Assembly: GCF_949987535.1 (NCBI RefSeq)
Contig: NC_080075.1
Coordinates: 40,519,036 to 40,583,035, forward strand
Reading direction: 5' to 3'
Length of the DNA stretch: 64,000 nucleotides
Source: Balaenoptera acutorostrata
Lineage: Eukaryota; Chordata; Mammalia; Artiodactyla; Balaenopteridae
Part shown: in pieces, positions 23,085 to 35,401 of the stretch
How the letters are laid out: each line of letters starts with the position of its first letter
How positions within the stretch are numbered: position 1 is the first letter of the stretch
Notes under the pieces: model-generated
Seen by the model: only the letters and a program-made list of their open reading frames with translations
Database searches by the model: none
What the model was told of the DNA's origin: nothing
Made by a program: the position numbers and the translations under genes

Positions 23085-23730
23085 GCTATCCAGATTACCA
23101 GAGCCTCCAATGCTATCAACTGCTTCACACCTGACCAGCTTCACTCTTAAGATAATCTTAGTCCCTGTATGCATTTGACCCTGTGACACCATAGCATGCA
23201 AGACAACATCCATATTCCTGAATGTGGTTTATAAGGCACTTCACCACCTGACTCTGATCTACTTTTCTAGATGCAAAATCTACAAATATCTCAAAGGCAT
23301 CTTCCTTTCCAACCAATCCCTCAACACTTATTCAATTTCTTCACCTCTTTGCATGTTACAAACTTTTTTTAAAACCGCCTCTTTTCTCTCCTTTTCTACC
23401 TGATAAACTCTTAATTCATCACTTCCTCTGTGAAAACCTGACCATTTCTCATTTCATTCCCACTTCATCCCACATCCTAAACCTCAAGCAGAGTTAACTG
23501 TTCCTTCTACTGTATGTCCAGTAATACCCTAGACACCTCTTTTTTAATACCCTATGTGCCCTGTATTACATTATTTGTTATTATTTCTATCTCCTCCACT
23601 AGACTGTGCTCCTTTATCAACCATATCTTATTTATCTTTCTATTCCTAGTAACTAATAAGAATCTGGTACAAGATTGAGGCTCGATGTACATTCTCTACT
23701 GAACGAACCTTAAATTTCATCCAGGAGTTC
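23085..23730 (+). repeat. L2 LINE 3' end
   Basis: 'ggtttataaggcacttcacc', then 'tctgtgaaaacctgacc', 'ctagactgtgctcctttatc' and 'cttatttatctttctattcc' is the sense order of the L2 3' end. Confidence 0.7.
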
Positions 23731-23814
23731 CCAACTGGTTAATTATAACTGATGAGGTCCAACTAAAGTGAGTAGCTACATAATACATTCTCTCTGCAGC
23801 TTATTTGAGCTTTG

Positions 23815-23890
23815 CAAGCATCCTCACCTTGGCTGCACATAGGAATCTCCTGGGAAGGGAGAGTGCAAAGCAATCCCCACACCTCCCGAC
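23815..23890 (+). repeat. MER5-like hAT fragment
   Basis: 'ctcaccttggctgcacatag' followed by 'gaatctcctgggaa' matches the start of MER5A-type elements. It is partial. Confidence 0.55.
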
Positions 23891-24746
23891 TTGGAACATT
23901 AGCAAGGTATTAGTTGTGATGGCAGTGAGGGTGTCTCCCCTCCACGATATTGTCCTAGTGCCACCTGCAGTTGCCTCCACCTAACTTGGCCTCTCAGGAT
24001 CTCCCTCCCCTCAACCCGTTCTGATCTGGTGTTTCAGAAAAGGGAAGCCACTTACTGTAAAAAAAATTAGGAAGGGTGGTCTCCTAACCTATATGCCTGA
24101 ACTTCCAAGTATGTAAATATAACATAAATTACTTATTTGAGAATGTCCCCAGAGATGAATAAACTTTTTTGTGATTCTAAGTCATGTCCAATTTTTATAA
24201 TGTCTTCACTAGAAATCAGCCCACCTTTACATTATCAGGGACAAAGCAAGGCAGAATGTTCTAAAATAAAGAACTGTGCCGTGAGTTATTGTTCTCATAG
24301 AAGAACACCAATAACCACACAACTGGATGACCACAATTAATATTTTAAGCATCCATGCTGTACTAGAAAAGAACCATTAAATATTCACTTATGTGCTCCC
24401 AAGAGGCCAGGGACAGAGCAATTGTGAGAGTTTTATCCAACTACCAAAGAACCTATATAATTTTCTATCAAAAAAGTCAAGACAACCTGATAGAGCCCAG
24501 ATTTTAGAGAAAATCCAACAATCACGTATTTAACATTTCTACCCCATTACCTAAGTAACCAGGTAGCACTACACATACAGATATATAAACATACACACAT
24601 ATATTTATATATAGATATTTACATATATAAACATTTTATATACATACACATAAAATGTACACAGACACACTGCCTGAGTTCCACTGGAAAATTTGTAGTC
24701 TTTTGGTGGGCTTATGCAGGGGAGGAAATTTTACATTTAAAAATAA

Positions 24747-24890
24747 GGGACTTTCCTGGCAGTCCAGTGGTTAAGACTCCATGCTTCCATTGCAGGGTGC
24801 ATGGGTTTGATCCCTGGTCGGGGAACTAAGATCCCACATGCCGGGCAGTGCAGCCAAAACATGAATGAATGAATGAATGAATAAAATAAA
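24747..24890 (+). mobile_element. Short CHR-type SINE
   Basis: The head is 'gggactttcctggcagtcc', followed by 'ggtttgatccctggtcgg', 'aactaagatcccacatgcc' and a (gaat)n/aaat tail. It lacks the long GC-rich body of the other copies, so it belongs to a different, shorter subfamily. Confidence 0.9.
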
Positions 24891-25000
24891 AATCGACCTT
24901 CTATCCTACCCTCAGAGTCCTTAAAAGGCAACAAGTTGAATCTGAAGGTGGCAAGACTTATCTCACACTATGGTCCTGATTCTGTAGAGGAGGAAGGACA

Positions 25001-25049
25001 GGAGGAAAATGGAAGTGGAAGGAGGAAAATGGAAGTGGAAGGAGGAAAA
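25001..25049. repeat. Tandem repeat, 20-bp unit, about 2.5 copies
   Basis: The unit ggaggaaaatggaagtggaa is repeated exactly, then partially. Confidence 0.95.
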
Positions 25050-25317
25050 GATATGAGAGCTACAATGAACCAGCTTATAAAGCAATAAACTGTATCTTTC
25101 TTTTGTCTGCAACTAAGTTTTGGGCCCTTCTCTTTGCCACTAGTGATCTACTGTGATCCAAGTAAATTTAAAGAAAAACATTTCTGGCTTAAATTTAGAC
25201 TCCTTTACTCTTTCCTACTCTCGCATGTGTGTCACTTGTGTGAGGTGAGACTGAAAAGCCGTGAGAAAAATTCCAAAACCATCACTTGAAAACCAGTCTC
25301 ATCACTCTCCAGAATCA

Positions 25318-25450
25318 TAATAAGCATTCAACAAATATTTTATTGAGTGCCTATTACATTCCTGGCACTGTGCTGAGCCATGGAGATGAAAAGACAAAAG
25401 ACAAGCCTTGATCCTCTGGAAGTTTACATTCTAGTGGAGACAAACAATTA
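25318..25450 (-). repeat. L2 LINE 3' region, antisense
   Basis: 'gcattcaacaaatatttta', 'cctggcactgtgctgagcc' and 'agtttacattctagtggaga' is the antisense L2 3' pattern. Confidence 0.65.
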
Positions 25451-25688
25451 AACCAACTACCCAACTCCAGGCGCAACCTGTGATAACTGTGGTTACTATT
25501 AGGAAATGAAATTACATGTCATTTAAAGAATATACTTTTCTGTATTTTCTACAATGAATTTATATTACTTTATGGTGGGGAATTATTTAAATGTGGGGGG
25601 GGAGTTATTTAAAATAAAATAGCACTTTTAAGTTTGGAATTACATATGAACAGACAGAATTAAACGATTAAATTTTAAAATTTCATTG

Positions 25689-26568
25689 TATTTATTTTTT
25701 TATTTTTAAACTTTTTATTTTATATTGGAGTATAGCCAATTAACAATGTTGTGATAGTTTCAGGTGCACAGCAAAAAGACTCAGCCATACATATACATGT
25801 ATCCATTCTCCCCCAGATTCCCCTCCCATCCAGGCTGCCATATAACATTCAGCAAAGTTCCCTGTGCTATACAGCAGGTCCTTGTTGATTATCCTTTTTA
25901 AATATAGTAGTGTGTACATGTCAGTCCCAAACTCCCTAACTATCCCTTCCCTCCATCCTTCCCGCACTGGTAACCATAAGTTCATTCTCTAAGTCTGTGA
26001 GTCCGTTTCTGTTTTGTAAATACATTCATTTGTATAATTTCTTTTTAGATTCCGCATATAAGTGATATCATAGGATATTTCTCTTTCTCTGTCTGACTTA
26101 CTTCACTCAGTATGACAATCTCTAGGTCCACCCATGTTGCTGCATTATTTCATTCTTTTTTATGACTGAGTAATATTCCATTGTATATATGTACCACATC
26201 TTCTTTATCCATTCCTCTGTTGATGGACATTTAGGTTGCTTCCATGTCTTGGCTATTGTAAACAGTGCTGCAATGAACACTGGGGTGCATGTATCCTTTT
26301 GGACCATGTTCTTCTCTGGATATATGCCCAGAAGTGGGATTGCAGGGTCATATGGTAGCTCTATTTTTAGTTTTTTAAGGAACCTCCATACTGTTCTCCA
26401 TAGTGGCTGTATCAATTTACATTTCCACCAACAGTGTAGGAGGGTTCCCTTCTCTCCACACCCTCTCCAGCATTTATTGTTCGTGGATTTTTTGATGATA
26501 GCCATTTTGACTGGTGTGAGGTGATACCTCATTGTAGTTTTGATTTGTGTTTCTCTAATCATTAGCGA
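25689..26568 (-). mobile_element. L1, 5'-truncated, ORF2 C-terminus plus 3' UTR
   Basis: An 880-bp insertion flanked by the perfect 12-bp duplication aaaatttcattg (25677-25688 and 26569-26580). The minus strand keeps an open 146-codon frame at 26562-26122 that is the L1 ORF2 C-terminal region: [15 protein letters not shown], then [12 protein letters not shown], the [15 protein letters not shown] block, [20 protein letters not shown] and IMQQHGWT. It contains neither the endonuclease nor the reverse-transcriptase core, so it cannot be active. The open frame and intact duplication suggest a fairly young insertion. It is sense to EHBP1. Confidence 0.95.
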
Positions 26569-26999
26569 AAAATTTCATTGAATTTAAAGACTTCTCAGCT
26601 GAATTAATCTGTTTTCTAAGTCAATAGAAGTGGAAGAGGTGTATTCTTTGCCTTAAGTTAACATAAATGTTCCCTAAGGTCTGAGCTGGCCATAGACAAA
26701 ATTTTGAAAGAGGCCCCACTTGACTCTGCAGCCCCTCCAATCTCTGGGGCATTCTTCCTTGGGCCTGCAAAGTCAGTATGGCACTCCATCACAGGACCCA
26801 ACAATAACAATATGACAAATGCTTTTCAGATCACTAATTCTCTTCTATATCAATTAAAATCCCCCTTTCTCCAGGGTAAGTATCTTAGGAAGGTAGTCAA
26901 AGGAAAGAAAACTGGGGAAACAATTTGTATTAATTTAGGAGATATGAATTTGTAAAAGGAGGCCCCTCAAAGATGACATAGTACAGAGGAGAGAATACT

Positions 27000-27145
27000 A
27001 GACTGGAGGTTGGGAAACTTGTTTTTCCTAGTTCTGGCACGTAGTGACCTTAGGAATGCCTCTCCATTTCTCTGAGCCTATTCCCTAATTTGTCAAATGA
27101 AGAGATTGCACTAAGACCTCAGCTAGTTCTAAAACTATGATTCAG
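27000..27145 (+). repeat. MIR SINE
   Basis: 'gtagtgaccttaggaatgcc', 'tctctgagcctattccctaa' and 'tttgtcaaatgaagagattg' are the sense MIR core. Confidence 0.75.
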
Positions 27146-27206
27146 TGACTGTATGATTAAATGACTCAAACTGGTTAAATATTTTGTGGTTTAAAATGAA
27201 ATGAGA

Positions 27207-27795
27207 TAGCCAGGACATGGAAGCAACCTAAGTGTCCATCAACAGATGAATGGATAAAGAAGATGTGGCACATATATACAATGGAATATTACTCAGCCAT
27301 AAAAAGAAACGAAATTGAGTTATTTGTAGTGAGGTGGATGGACCTAGAGTCTGTCATACAGAGTGAAGTAAGTCAGAAAGAGAAAAACAAATACTGTATG
27401 CTAACACATATATATGGAATCTAAGAAAAAAAAAAAAAGGTCATGAAGAACCTAGGGGTAAGACGGGAATAAAGACACAGACCTACTAGAGAATGGACTT
27501 GAGGATATGGGGAGGGGGAAGGGTAAGCTGTGACAAAGTGAGAGAGTGGCATGGACATATATACACTACCAAACGTAAAACACATAGCTAGTGGGAAGCA
27601 GCCGCATAGCACAGGGAGATCAGCTCGGTGGTTTGTGACCACCTAGAGGGGTGGGATAGGGAGGGTGGGAAGGAGGGAGACGTAAGAGGGAAGAGATTTG
27701 GGAACATATGTATATGTATAACTGATTCACTTTGTTATAAAGCAGAAACTAACACACCATTGTAAAGCAATTATACTCCAATAAAGATGTTAAAA
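27207..27795 (+). mobile_element. L1 3' end (5'-truncated, 589 bp)
   Basis: It starts with ORF2 C-terminal text ('gtccatcaacagatgaatgg', 'gaatattactcagccataaa') and ends with 'attatactccaataaagatg' plus an A-run. Perfect 14-bp target duplication aaaatgaaatgaga lies at 27193-27206 and 27796-27809. Confidence 0.95.
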
Positions 27796-27809
27796 AAAAT
27801 GAAATGAGA

Positions 27810-29433
27810 AATTAAAGAATAGGGTAAAGGATTTGTGGCATGGAGTCCTTTGCCTCCTGTTTTCTGACAACCTAGAGGTAGCTAATATTACCACCTTTGA
27901 ATAATATTATGAAAGGGGAAGTAGTATCTTTTAGCAGAGCAGTAAATGGACCACCGAAGATTCAGACTCCCTTGTCCAAAGCACAATGTTAAACCTGGGA
28001 GATGTTGCAGGAAGCCCCTTGTCCCCAACCACCACCACCACTCGCAGCATGCTGACACTGCGATGGAACTACATGATACCTCTCACCACTGGTGTCGCTT
28101 CTGGAGGAGAGTGGATAAGAAATGAGTATACCTTCTCCACACCAGCTGAATGGAGAGGATTCCAGAATGCAAAGGAGGGCAGAGTCATAAGATAAAAGGT
28201 GTATGGGCTCCTGAATGACCACGTGGAAGGCCAGTCAACCTCTCTAGACTGAAAAGTGAGCAAGAAATGAACTTTTATTAGGTCAAACCACTTTGATTTT
28301 GGGGTGTGTCTGCTACAGTAACTCCTCAACATATAGAAAATTCAAAAGACACACATACATAACAATAAAACAGTTGCTGCCTTGTAGAAGCTTACACTGC
28401 AAAGTGCTGAGACCAAATTTAACCTTTTTATATCCTACTGGTTTTCACATATATGAAATTGATGTTTCCGAAGATAAAAGACAGCTATACCTCAGAACTT
28501 AGTAATTAATATTTATGCCTTTGAGCTTTTCCTAAATTAAAAATAAGGAATCATAAGCCTTTAGAACACAAAAAGTACAGCATATTCCTCTCACCAAAGA
28601 ATACAGGATATGCTTACAATGAGGAAAAGAGAGCTCACAATATTAACCCTGATGTTAATGTGAATAGGTACTTCACTAAATAACAAGGTTATTCCTTTTA
28701 GGGGAAAGGGCTCTTAGCCATAACTGAACATTTCATGGTGGGATGCTGTGAATATTGAAACGAAAGGGGGAAAATTGTCTTATCACAGAAATACTCTAAC
28801 TTAACTATTTCTCAAGTAATTATTTTTATCCTTCAGTAGGTACATCTGCCTCCTATTGTACTATCACTGCTTGTAGCTCCAGTTAATTATACTCCTTTAT
28901 GCTTACTTCACAAGAGTTATTTAGCAAGCTGTAATAATTAATTCAATAGGAAAAAAAATTCTACAAGACAAAGTACACATACACAGGATATATTTCTTTT
29001 CTGTAAAAATGAAAGGACAGTTCTAATAATAAGAGATGTAAATCTTTGTCACTCAAATAAAAATATTTTTTAAAAAAATTATATTTTGCCTCTTCCTACC
29101 ATCTTTAAAATATTTTCACAGAGTGATTGCTTTTGGTTAAAAACGTATAACTGGTGACACATATGGACTTTCACTGACAGGGATTCTTATAGCTATGTAT
29201 TTAGGAACAGCACCATTCAAACTGAGGAAGTGCAGTTTGACAAACTTGAGCTAAGTAAACTTTCTGAGAGGCCATCAAAAAATACACACACATGTATATA
29301 TAATTTTTTTGCTATACTATTAAACAGTATAAAGGGTTTACAATTTCTAATATAAAGGTATTTGAGAGAAATAGCGTTATAATCAATCACTGCTGTATCA
29401 TGTGTGCAATACTGATCTTCCCAAATAATACTT
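27810..29433. other. Unique intron sequence, nothing recognised
   Basis: AT-rich sequence without a recognisable element or credible exon. Overlapping short open frames near 28.0-28.3 kb on both strands show no known motif. They have no plausible splice context or conserved features I could point to. Confidence 0.6.
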
Positions 29434-29445
29434 CCTACTTTCTTT

Positions 29446-29806
29446 TTTTTTTTTATAAATTTATTTATTTTATTTATTTATTTTTGGCTGTGTTGGGTCT
29501 TCGTTGCTGTGTGCGGGCTTTCTCTAGTTGCGGCGAGCGGGGGCTACTCTTCATTGCGGTGCGCAGGCTTCTCATTGCGGTGGCTTCTCTTATTGTGGAG
29601 CACGGGCTCTAGGCGCATGGGCTTCAGTAGTTGTGGCACTTGGGCTCAGTAGTTGTGGCTCACAGGCTCTAGAGCACAGGCTCAGTAGTTGTGGCGCACG
29701 AGCTTAGTTGCTCTGCGGCATGTGGGATCTTCCCGGACCAGGGCTCGAACCCGTGTCCCCTGCATTGGCAGGCGGATTCTTAACCACTGCGCCACCAGGG
29801 AAGCCC
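29446..29806 (-). mobile_element. CHR SINE, extended type, reverse orientation
   Basis: T-tract and (attt)n at the left, head complement at the right. Target duplication cctactttcttt lies at 29434-29445 and 29807-29818. It is sense to EHBP1. Confidence 0.95.
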
Positions 29807-30133
29807 CCTACTTTCTTTATTGTTTTATAAAATCACCCATGATGCTTCCTTTAATTTAGCTTATTACTTACTACTTCTTTTTTTCTAGTCCTGTTTGAAC
29901 AAGCCTCACATGTCACTCACATAAATATTAATATTTCCAAGTCATGTACCGGGCTTCCTGGAAAAGAGATTAGTAGAAAAAAAATAGGATACATCACTCA
30001 GACCATTCCCCAGCCCTCCTAAACAATCATATTCACCATTTTCTCTCAACACAATTCTGTAATTGCTGCAATTTTGTGTTTGGATGATTACATTTGTCTG
30101 TCTTGTTTCTATCTGACTTTAAGGGTCTCAAGA

Positions 30134-30175
30134 GTTTTCCTGGTATTCACAAAGCGTTTTCCTGGTATTCACAAA
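30134..30175. repeat. Tandem duplication, 22-bp period
   Basis: The 20-base block gttttcctggtattcacaaa occurs at 30134-30153 and 30156-30175. Confidence 0.95.
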
Positions 30176-30229
30176 TCATTTACTGGGAGGGAGGCAGGGA
30201 AACAGAATATCATGGATAAAAAAATCATA

Positions 30230-30400
30230 CGACGGCAGACAGATCTGGGTTCCCCTCCTTCGGGTTGTACCATCTAAGCCTCAAGATGTTCCTCATCTGT
30301 GAAATTAGAACCTCACAGGACCAATGTAAAGATCTGTTAAGATAATGCAAATAAAGTACTTAGATCAGTGCCTGTCTTTCAGCAAATTTTCAGATAATGT
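30230..30400 (+). repeat. MIR SINE
   Basis: 'cagacagatctgggttcccc', 'cctcatctgtgaaattagaa', then 'gataatgcaaataaagtac' and 'agatcagtgcctg' follow sense MIR order. Confidence 0.7.
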
Positions 30401-30419
30401 TAGCAACCATCCCGTGTCT

Positions 30420-31280
30420 ATGCTTCCAAACAGCTTTGTATAGTCTCCCTCTTAAATGTGAACAAACAAAGGATCATCTGAGGAAAGTTTCTAATTTAAA
30501 AGGCAAGTGGCTAAAAGAGAGAAAAAAGAAACTTGAAAGAAACTGAAGACATTATCACTAATATCCTTGGAAATACAGAAGATATTGTACCCATGAAAAA
30601 TATAAAAGGAATATTTAAAGAATAGTAGAGAAATCTGGAAATTATGTTATGTCATCCTTTTTCATTTAGGAAAGTAAAAATTGAAGAGTTTGAAGATAAA
30701 GTTGAGGAAATCTTCCAGATCTAGAATAAAGTAACAGAGATGTTAAATGGGAGAGAAAAGACTAGAAATTTAGATCAATCAAGAGGTTAAAAGTCTCACT
30801 AACTTCCCAAGATGACAGTGAAAAAAGGTCTCAAGATGTCATCTATGCCACAGGCCTAGAAAGAAATCATTCCAAAGTGGAACAGGACACTGGAAGACTC
30901 CAGGAGAAAAAGGAATTGATGAGTCACCAATGTTTAACTGTTTTGAGAGGGATATTGAGAGGCTGACAGAAAAATCTGGAAATAATAATGATATATACAG
31001 AGGGGAAAGGGGAAAAAAAGTAATTTTTAACCCAAGAAAAATCAAAAGAAAGAAAATGTAATCATAATACCATAGCACTCAATGCAAACAATACTAAGTC
31101 ATAACAATGAATTCTGACCTAGCTCTGGTAGAGCTGATTGGAGACTAGGAAGGATGGGGAAAGGGAAGGGTTAGTGTGCTTCAGGGAGGAGGTGGTAGAC
31201 AGCTAAACCCTCACCTACCATATCAAGAAGCTAACAGATAAATTCTAAAATCAAAAGGTTAAAAGAAAAAGTTGAAAGTA
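30420..31280. other. Purine-rich unique intron sequence
   Basis: A-rich, G-moderate sequence with no clear repeat match. It could be a very old L1 5' portion, but I cannot support that. No exon is seen. Confidence 0.4.
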
Positions 31281-31284
31281 TGTT

Positions 31285-33470
31285 GTTGAACAATGAAATA
31301 CCACTTCACACACCTATCAGGAAGACTATATCAAAAAGATAGATAATAACAAGTGTTGATGAAGATATGTTAAAATTGGAACCCTGACACATGGCTGGTG
31401 GGATTGTAAATAGTATAGCTGCTGTGTATAACAGTTTGGCAGTTCTTCAAAAAGTTAAACATATGGAACAGGATAGGGAGCCCAGAAATAAACCCACATG
31501 CTTACGCTCAATTAATCTATGACAAAGGAGGCAAGAATATACAATGGAGAAAAGACAGTCTCTACAATAAGTGGTGCTGGGAAAAATGGACAGCTACATG
31601 TAAAAGAATGAAATTATCAATAGAACATTCTCTTAACACCATATACAAAAATACACTCAAAATGGATTAAAGACCTAAATGTAAGATTGGATACTATAAA
31701 ACTCCTAGAGGAAAACAAAGGCAGAACACTCTTTGACATAAATCACAGCAGTATTTTTTTGGATCCGTCTCCTAAAGCAAAGGAATAAAAGCGAAAATAA
31801 ATAAAGGGGACCCAATTAAACTTAGAAGCTTTTGCACAGCAAAGGAAACCATGGACAAACTGAAAAGACAACTTACTGAATGGGACAAGATATTTGCAAA
31901 TGATAAGACGGATAAGGGATTAATATCCAACATATATGAACAGCTAATACAACTCAAAATTAAAAACAAACAAACAACTGAATTAAAAAATGGGCAGAAG
32001 AAGTGAATAGACATTTTTCTAAAGGGGAAATGAAGGTGGCTAAACAGGCACTTGAGAAGATGTTCAACGTTGCTTACTAATCATCAGGGAACTGCAAATC
32101 AAAAACACAATGAGATATCACCTCACACCTGTCAGAATGGCTATCATCAAAAGGAACACAAATAACAAATGTTAGCAAGGATGTGGAGAAAAGGGAACCC
32201 CCCTACACTGCTGGTGAGAATGTACATTGGTTCGGCCTGTGGGAAACAGTATGGAAATTCCTCAAAAAAACTAAAAACAGAACTACCATATGACCGAGCA
32301 ATGCCACTCCTGGATATACGTAAAAAACAAAAACACTAATTCTAAAAGATATGTGCACTACAATGTTCATAGCAGCATTATTTACAATTGTCAAGATATG
32401 GAAGCAACCTAAGTGCCCATCAACAGATGAATGGATAAAGAAAATGTGGTATATGTATATACAATGGACTAGTACTCAGCCTTAAAAAAAAGAAAGAAAT
32501 TTTGCCATTTGCAGCAACATGGATGGACTTGGAGGTCATTATGTTAAGTGAAATAAGTCAGAGAAAGATAAATGATATCACCTATATGTGGAACCTAAAA
32601 AAATACAACAAACTAGTGAATATAACAAAAAAGAAGCAGACTCACAGATATAGAGAACAAACTAGTGGGGAGAGGGGAGAGGGAAGAGGGGAGGGGCAAT
32701 ACAGTGGTAGGTGATAAGAGGTACAAAATATTAGGTATAAAATAAACTACAAAGATATATTGTACAACACAGGGAATATAGCCAATAATTTATAATAACT
32801 ATAAATAGAGTATAACCTTTAAATATTATCAATCACTATACTGTACACATGTAACATAGCATATTGTACAGCCACTATACTTCAATTAAAAGAAACAGAA
32901 AAAAATAAAAATTTTTTAAAAAGTTAAACAGAGTTACCATATCATTCAGTGATTTCACTTCTAGGTATATACCCAAAAACTTGTACATGAATGTTCATAG
33001 CAGCATTATCCATAATAGTCTAAAAATGGAAACAACTTAAATGTCCACCGACTGATGAACAGGTAAACAAAATGTGGTATATCCATGCAATGAACTATTA
33101 TTTGGCCATAAAAATGAATAACATACTGACACTTGTTACAACATGGATGAGCCTCAAAAACATGCTAAGTGAAAGAAGCCAGACACAAAAGGTCACTTAC
33201 TGTGTGACTTCATTTATAGGAAATGTCCATAATAGGCAAATCCATAGAGACAAAAGTAGATTATGTTTGCCAGAGGCTTGAAGGGGGAAACAAAGATGGG
33301 GAATGACTACTAATAGGAACAGGATTTCTTTTTTTGGCAATGAAAATATTCTGAATTAAATAGTGATGATAGTTACACAATGTCGTGAGTACACTAAAAG
33401 TCACTGAATCATACATTTTTAAAAGGTAAATTTTATGGTATATTAATTGTAACTCAATAAAAAATAAAGA
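31285..33470 (+). mobile_element. Older L1 ORF2/3' end, split by a nested L1
   Basis: The left arm 31285-31461 carries L1 ORF2 C-terminal text ('ctggtgggattgtaaatag', 'ttcttcaaaaagttaaaca'). The right arm from 32931 resumes at the very next codons ('gagttaccatatcattcag') and runs through 'caacttaaatgtccaccgac' to 'gtaactcaataaaaaataaa'. The two arms join seamlessly if the nested element and one target copy are removed. Confidence 0.9.
31462..32917 (+). mobile_element. Nested L1, 5'-truncated, 1,456 bp
   Basis: Inserted in the older L1 in the same orientation, flanked by the perfect 13-bp duplication aaaaagttaaaca at 31449-31461 and 32918-32930. It holds the last part of ORF2 ('gggcagaagaagtgaatag', 'ggataaagaaaatgtgg') and a 3' UTR ending 'ccactatacttcaattaaaa'. 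The ORF2 frame is broken by stops. Confidence 0.95.
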
Positions 33471-33704
33471 AAACAAAAATATGTTACTGAAGAATATAGA
33501 GTACAGCACCAGAAGAACTAACAGGGTTGAAAGTGGTTTTCTGTAGGGAAGGAGAGTCAAGGTGGGGCAGGGTGGGGCAAGGAACCATTGCTTTCTCTGT
33601 TATAAGCTTTGCAGTACTCTTTGAATTTGTAAACCATTTAAATATACCACTTTGTAAAATTCAACCTTAAATTTTTAAATGATGAATCTTAATTACAAAG
33701 AAGA

Positions 33705-35078
33705 AATTTGGGGCCAGAAATAAGCCCATGAATATATGGTCAATTAATTTATGACAAAGGAGCTAAAGAATATACACTGGGGAAAGGATAGTCCCTTCAA
33801 TAAATGGTTTTGGGAAAACTGGACAGCCACAATCAAAAGAATGAAATTGAACCTCTATCTTACACCATACACAGAAAACAACTCAATTGGACTAAAGAAT
33901 TGGACATAAGACCTGAAACCATAAAACTTCTAGAATAAAACATACAGGGTAGGCTCTTTGACATCAATCTTGGCAACGATTTTTTAGATATGACACCAAA
34001 AGATCAAGGAACAAAAGGAAAAATCAACAAATGGAAGTACATCAACCTAAAAAGCTTCTGCACAGCAAAGGAAACTATCAAGAAAATATAAAGGCAACCC
34101 ATGAAGTAGAAGAAAATATTTGCAAATCATATATCAGACAAGGGGTTAATATCTAATATATACAAAGAACTTACACAACTCATTAGCAAAAAAAAAAAAA
34201 AATCCAGTTAAAAAATGAGCAGAGGAACTGAACAAAAATTTTTTCAAAGAAGACATACAAGTGCCCAACAGGTACATGAAAAGGTACTCAACAACACTAA
34301 TCATCAGGGAAATGCAAATCAAAACCAAAAGGAGATTATCATCTCTTACGTGTTAAAATGGGTATTATCAGAAAGACAAGAGATAACAAGTGTTGGCGAG
34401 GATGTGGGAAAAGTGAACTCTTTTTTTTTTTTTTTTTTTTTAGGAAAAAGTGAACTCTTATACACTGTTGGTGGGAATGTAAATTGGGTCAGCCACTATG
34501 CAAAACAGTATGGGGATTCCTCAAAAAATTAAAAATAGAACTACTGCATGATCTAGCAATTCTACTTCTGGGTACTTATCTGAAGAATATGAAACACTAA
34601 CTCGAAAAGATATATGCACCCCAATGTTTATTGCAGCATTATTTACAATAGTCAAGATATGGAAATAACCTAAGTGTTTGTCAACAGGTGAATGGATAAA
34701 GAAGATGTGGGGGGTGTGTGTGTATCTTCTTTATATTATATACACACACAATAGAATACTATTCAGCCATAAAAAAGAAGGAAATCCTGACATTGGTGAC
34801 AACATGAATGGACCTTGAGGGCATTATACTAAGTGAAATAAGCCAGAGACAGAAAGATAAATACTGCATGATCTCATTTACATGTGGAATATAAAAGCAT
34901 TGGACTACTCACAGATACAGGGAACAGATTGGTGGTTGTCAGAGGTGGGTGTTGTGGGTGAGAGAAATGGGTGAAGGTGGTCAAAAGGTACAAACTTCCA
35001 CTTATAGGATAAATAAGTTCTGGGGATTTAATGTACAGCACAGTGACTACGGTTAACAATATTGTATATATATATTTT
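33705..35078 (+). mobile_element. L1 ORF2 C-terminal part and 3' UTR
   Basis: L1 text from 'gaatatatggtcaattaatt' through 'gcaacccatgaagtagaaga' and 'gaatggataaagaagatgtg' to 'tgtacagcacagtgactac'. It is interrupted at 34422-34445 by a poly-T insert and carries a local GT/AC stretch at about 34708-34750. Confidence 0.9.
34409..34458 (-). mobile_element. Poly-A-only retro-insertion inside L1
   Basis: About 20 Ts followed by agga, flanked by a direct duplication of aaaagtgaactct at 34409-34421 and 34446-34458. The surrounding L1 reads continuously once the T-run and one copy are removed. It is best read as target-primed insertion of nothing but a poly-A tail, on the minus strand. Confidence 0.8.
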
Positions 35079-35401
35079 TTGTATTTTCATGATCAGCTCT
35101 ATTCATGTTCTGTGCCAAAGCATTTAAATACCCTGTGCTACTCATTACATAATGTGGGTGGTAAAAGAAAAGAAGCCATCCTTAATTCAACGTGTTATTC
35201 CTAAAGTGTCTATTCCTGTCAGTGCTGCAAAGATACAATTAATTTGTATAACCCAATATCCTGAGGTTGAAACACAAAGCACACAGAGCAAAACATTCTC
35301 TTATGGAAAGAGAAAAATATAAACTCTGCTTTATGCAATTGCCCAAAGTTATTTTAAGTAAACAAAATAATTTTAACTAACAAATTATTCTAGTAAATCA
35401 T

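Noticed and set aside
26122..26562. 146-codon minus-strand open frame as a host gene
   Set aside because: Its peptide is the L1 ORF2 C-terminus and it lies inside an L1 with its own target duplication.
28000..28332. Overlapping open frames on both strands as an exon candidate
   Set aside because: No recognisable motif, no convincing splice borders, and no fit to the EHBP1 order.
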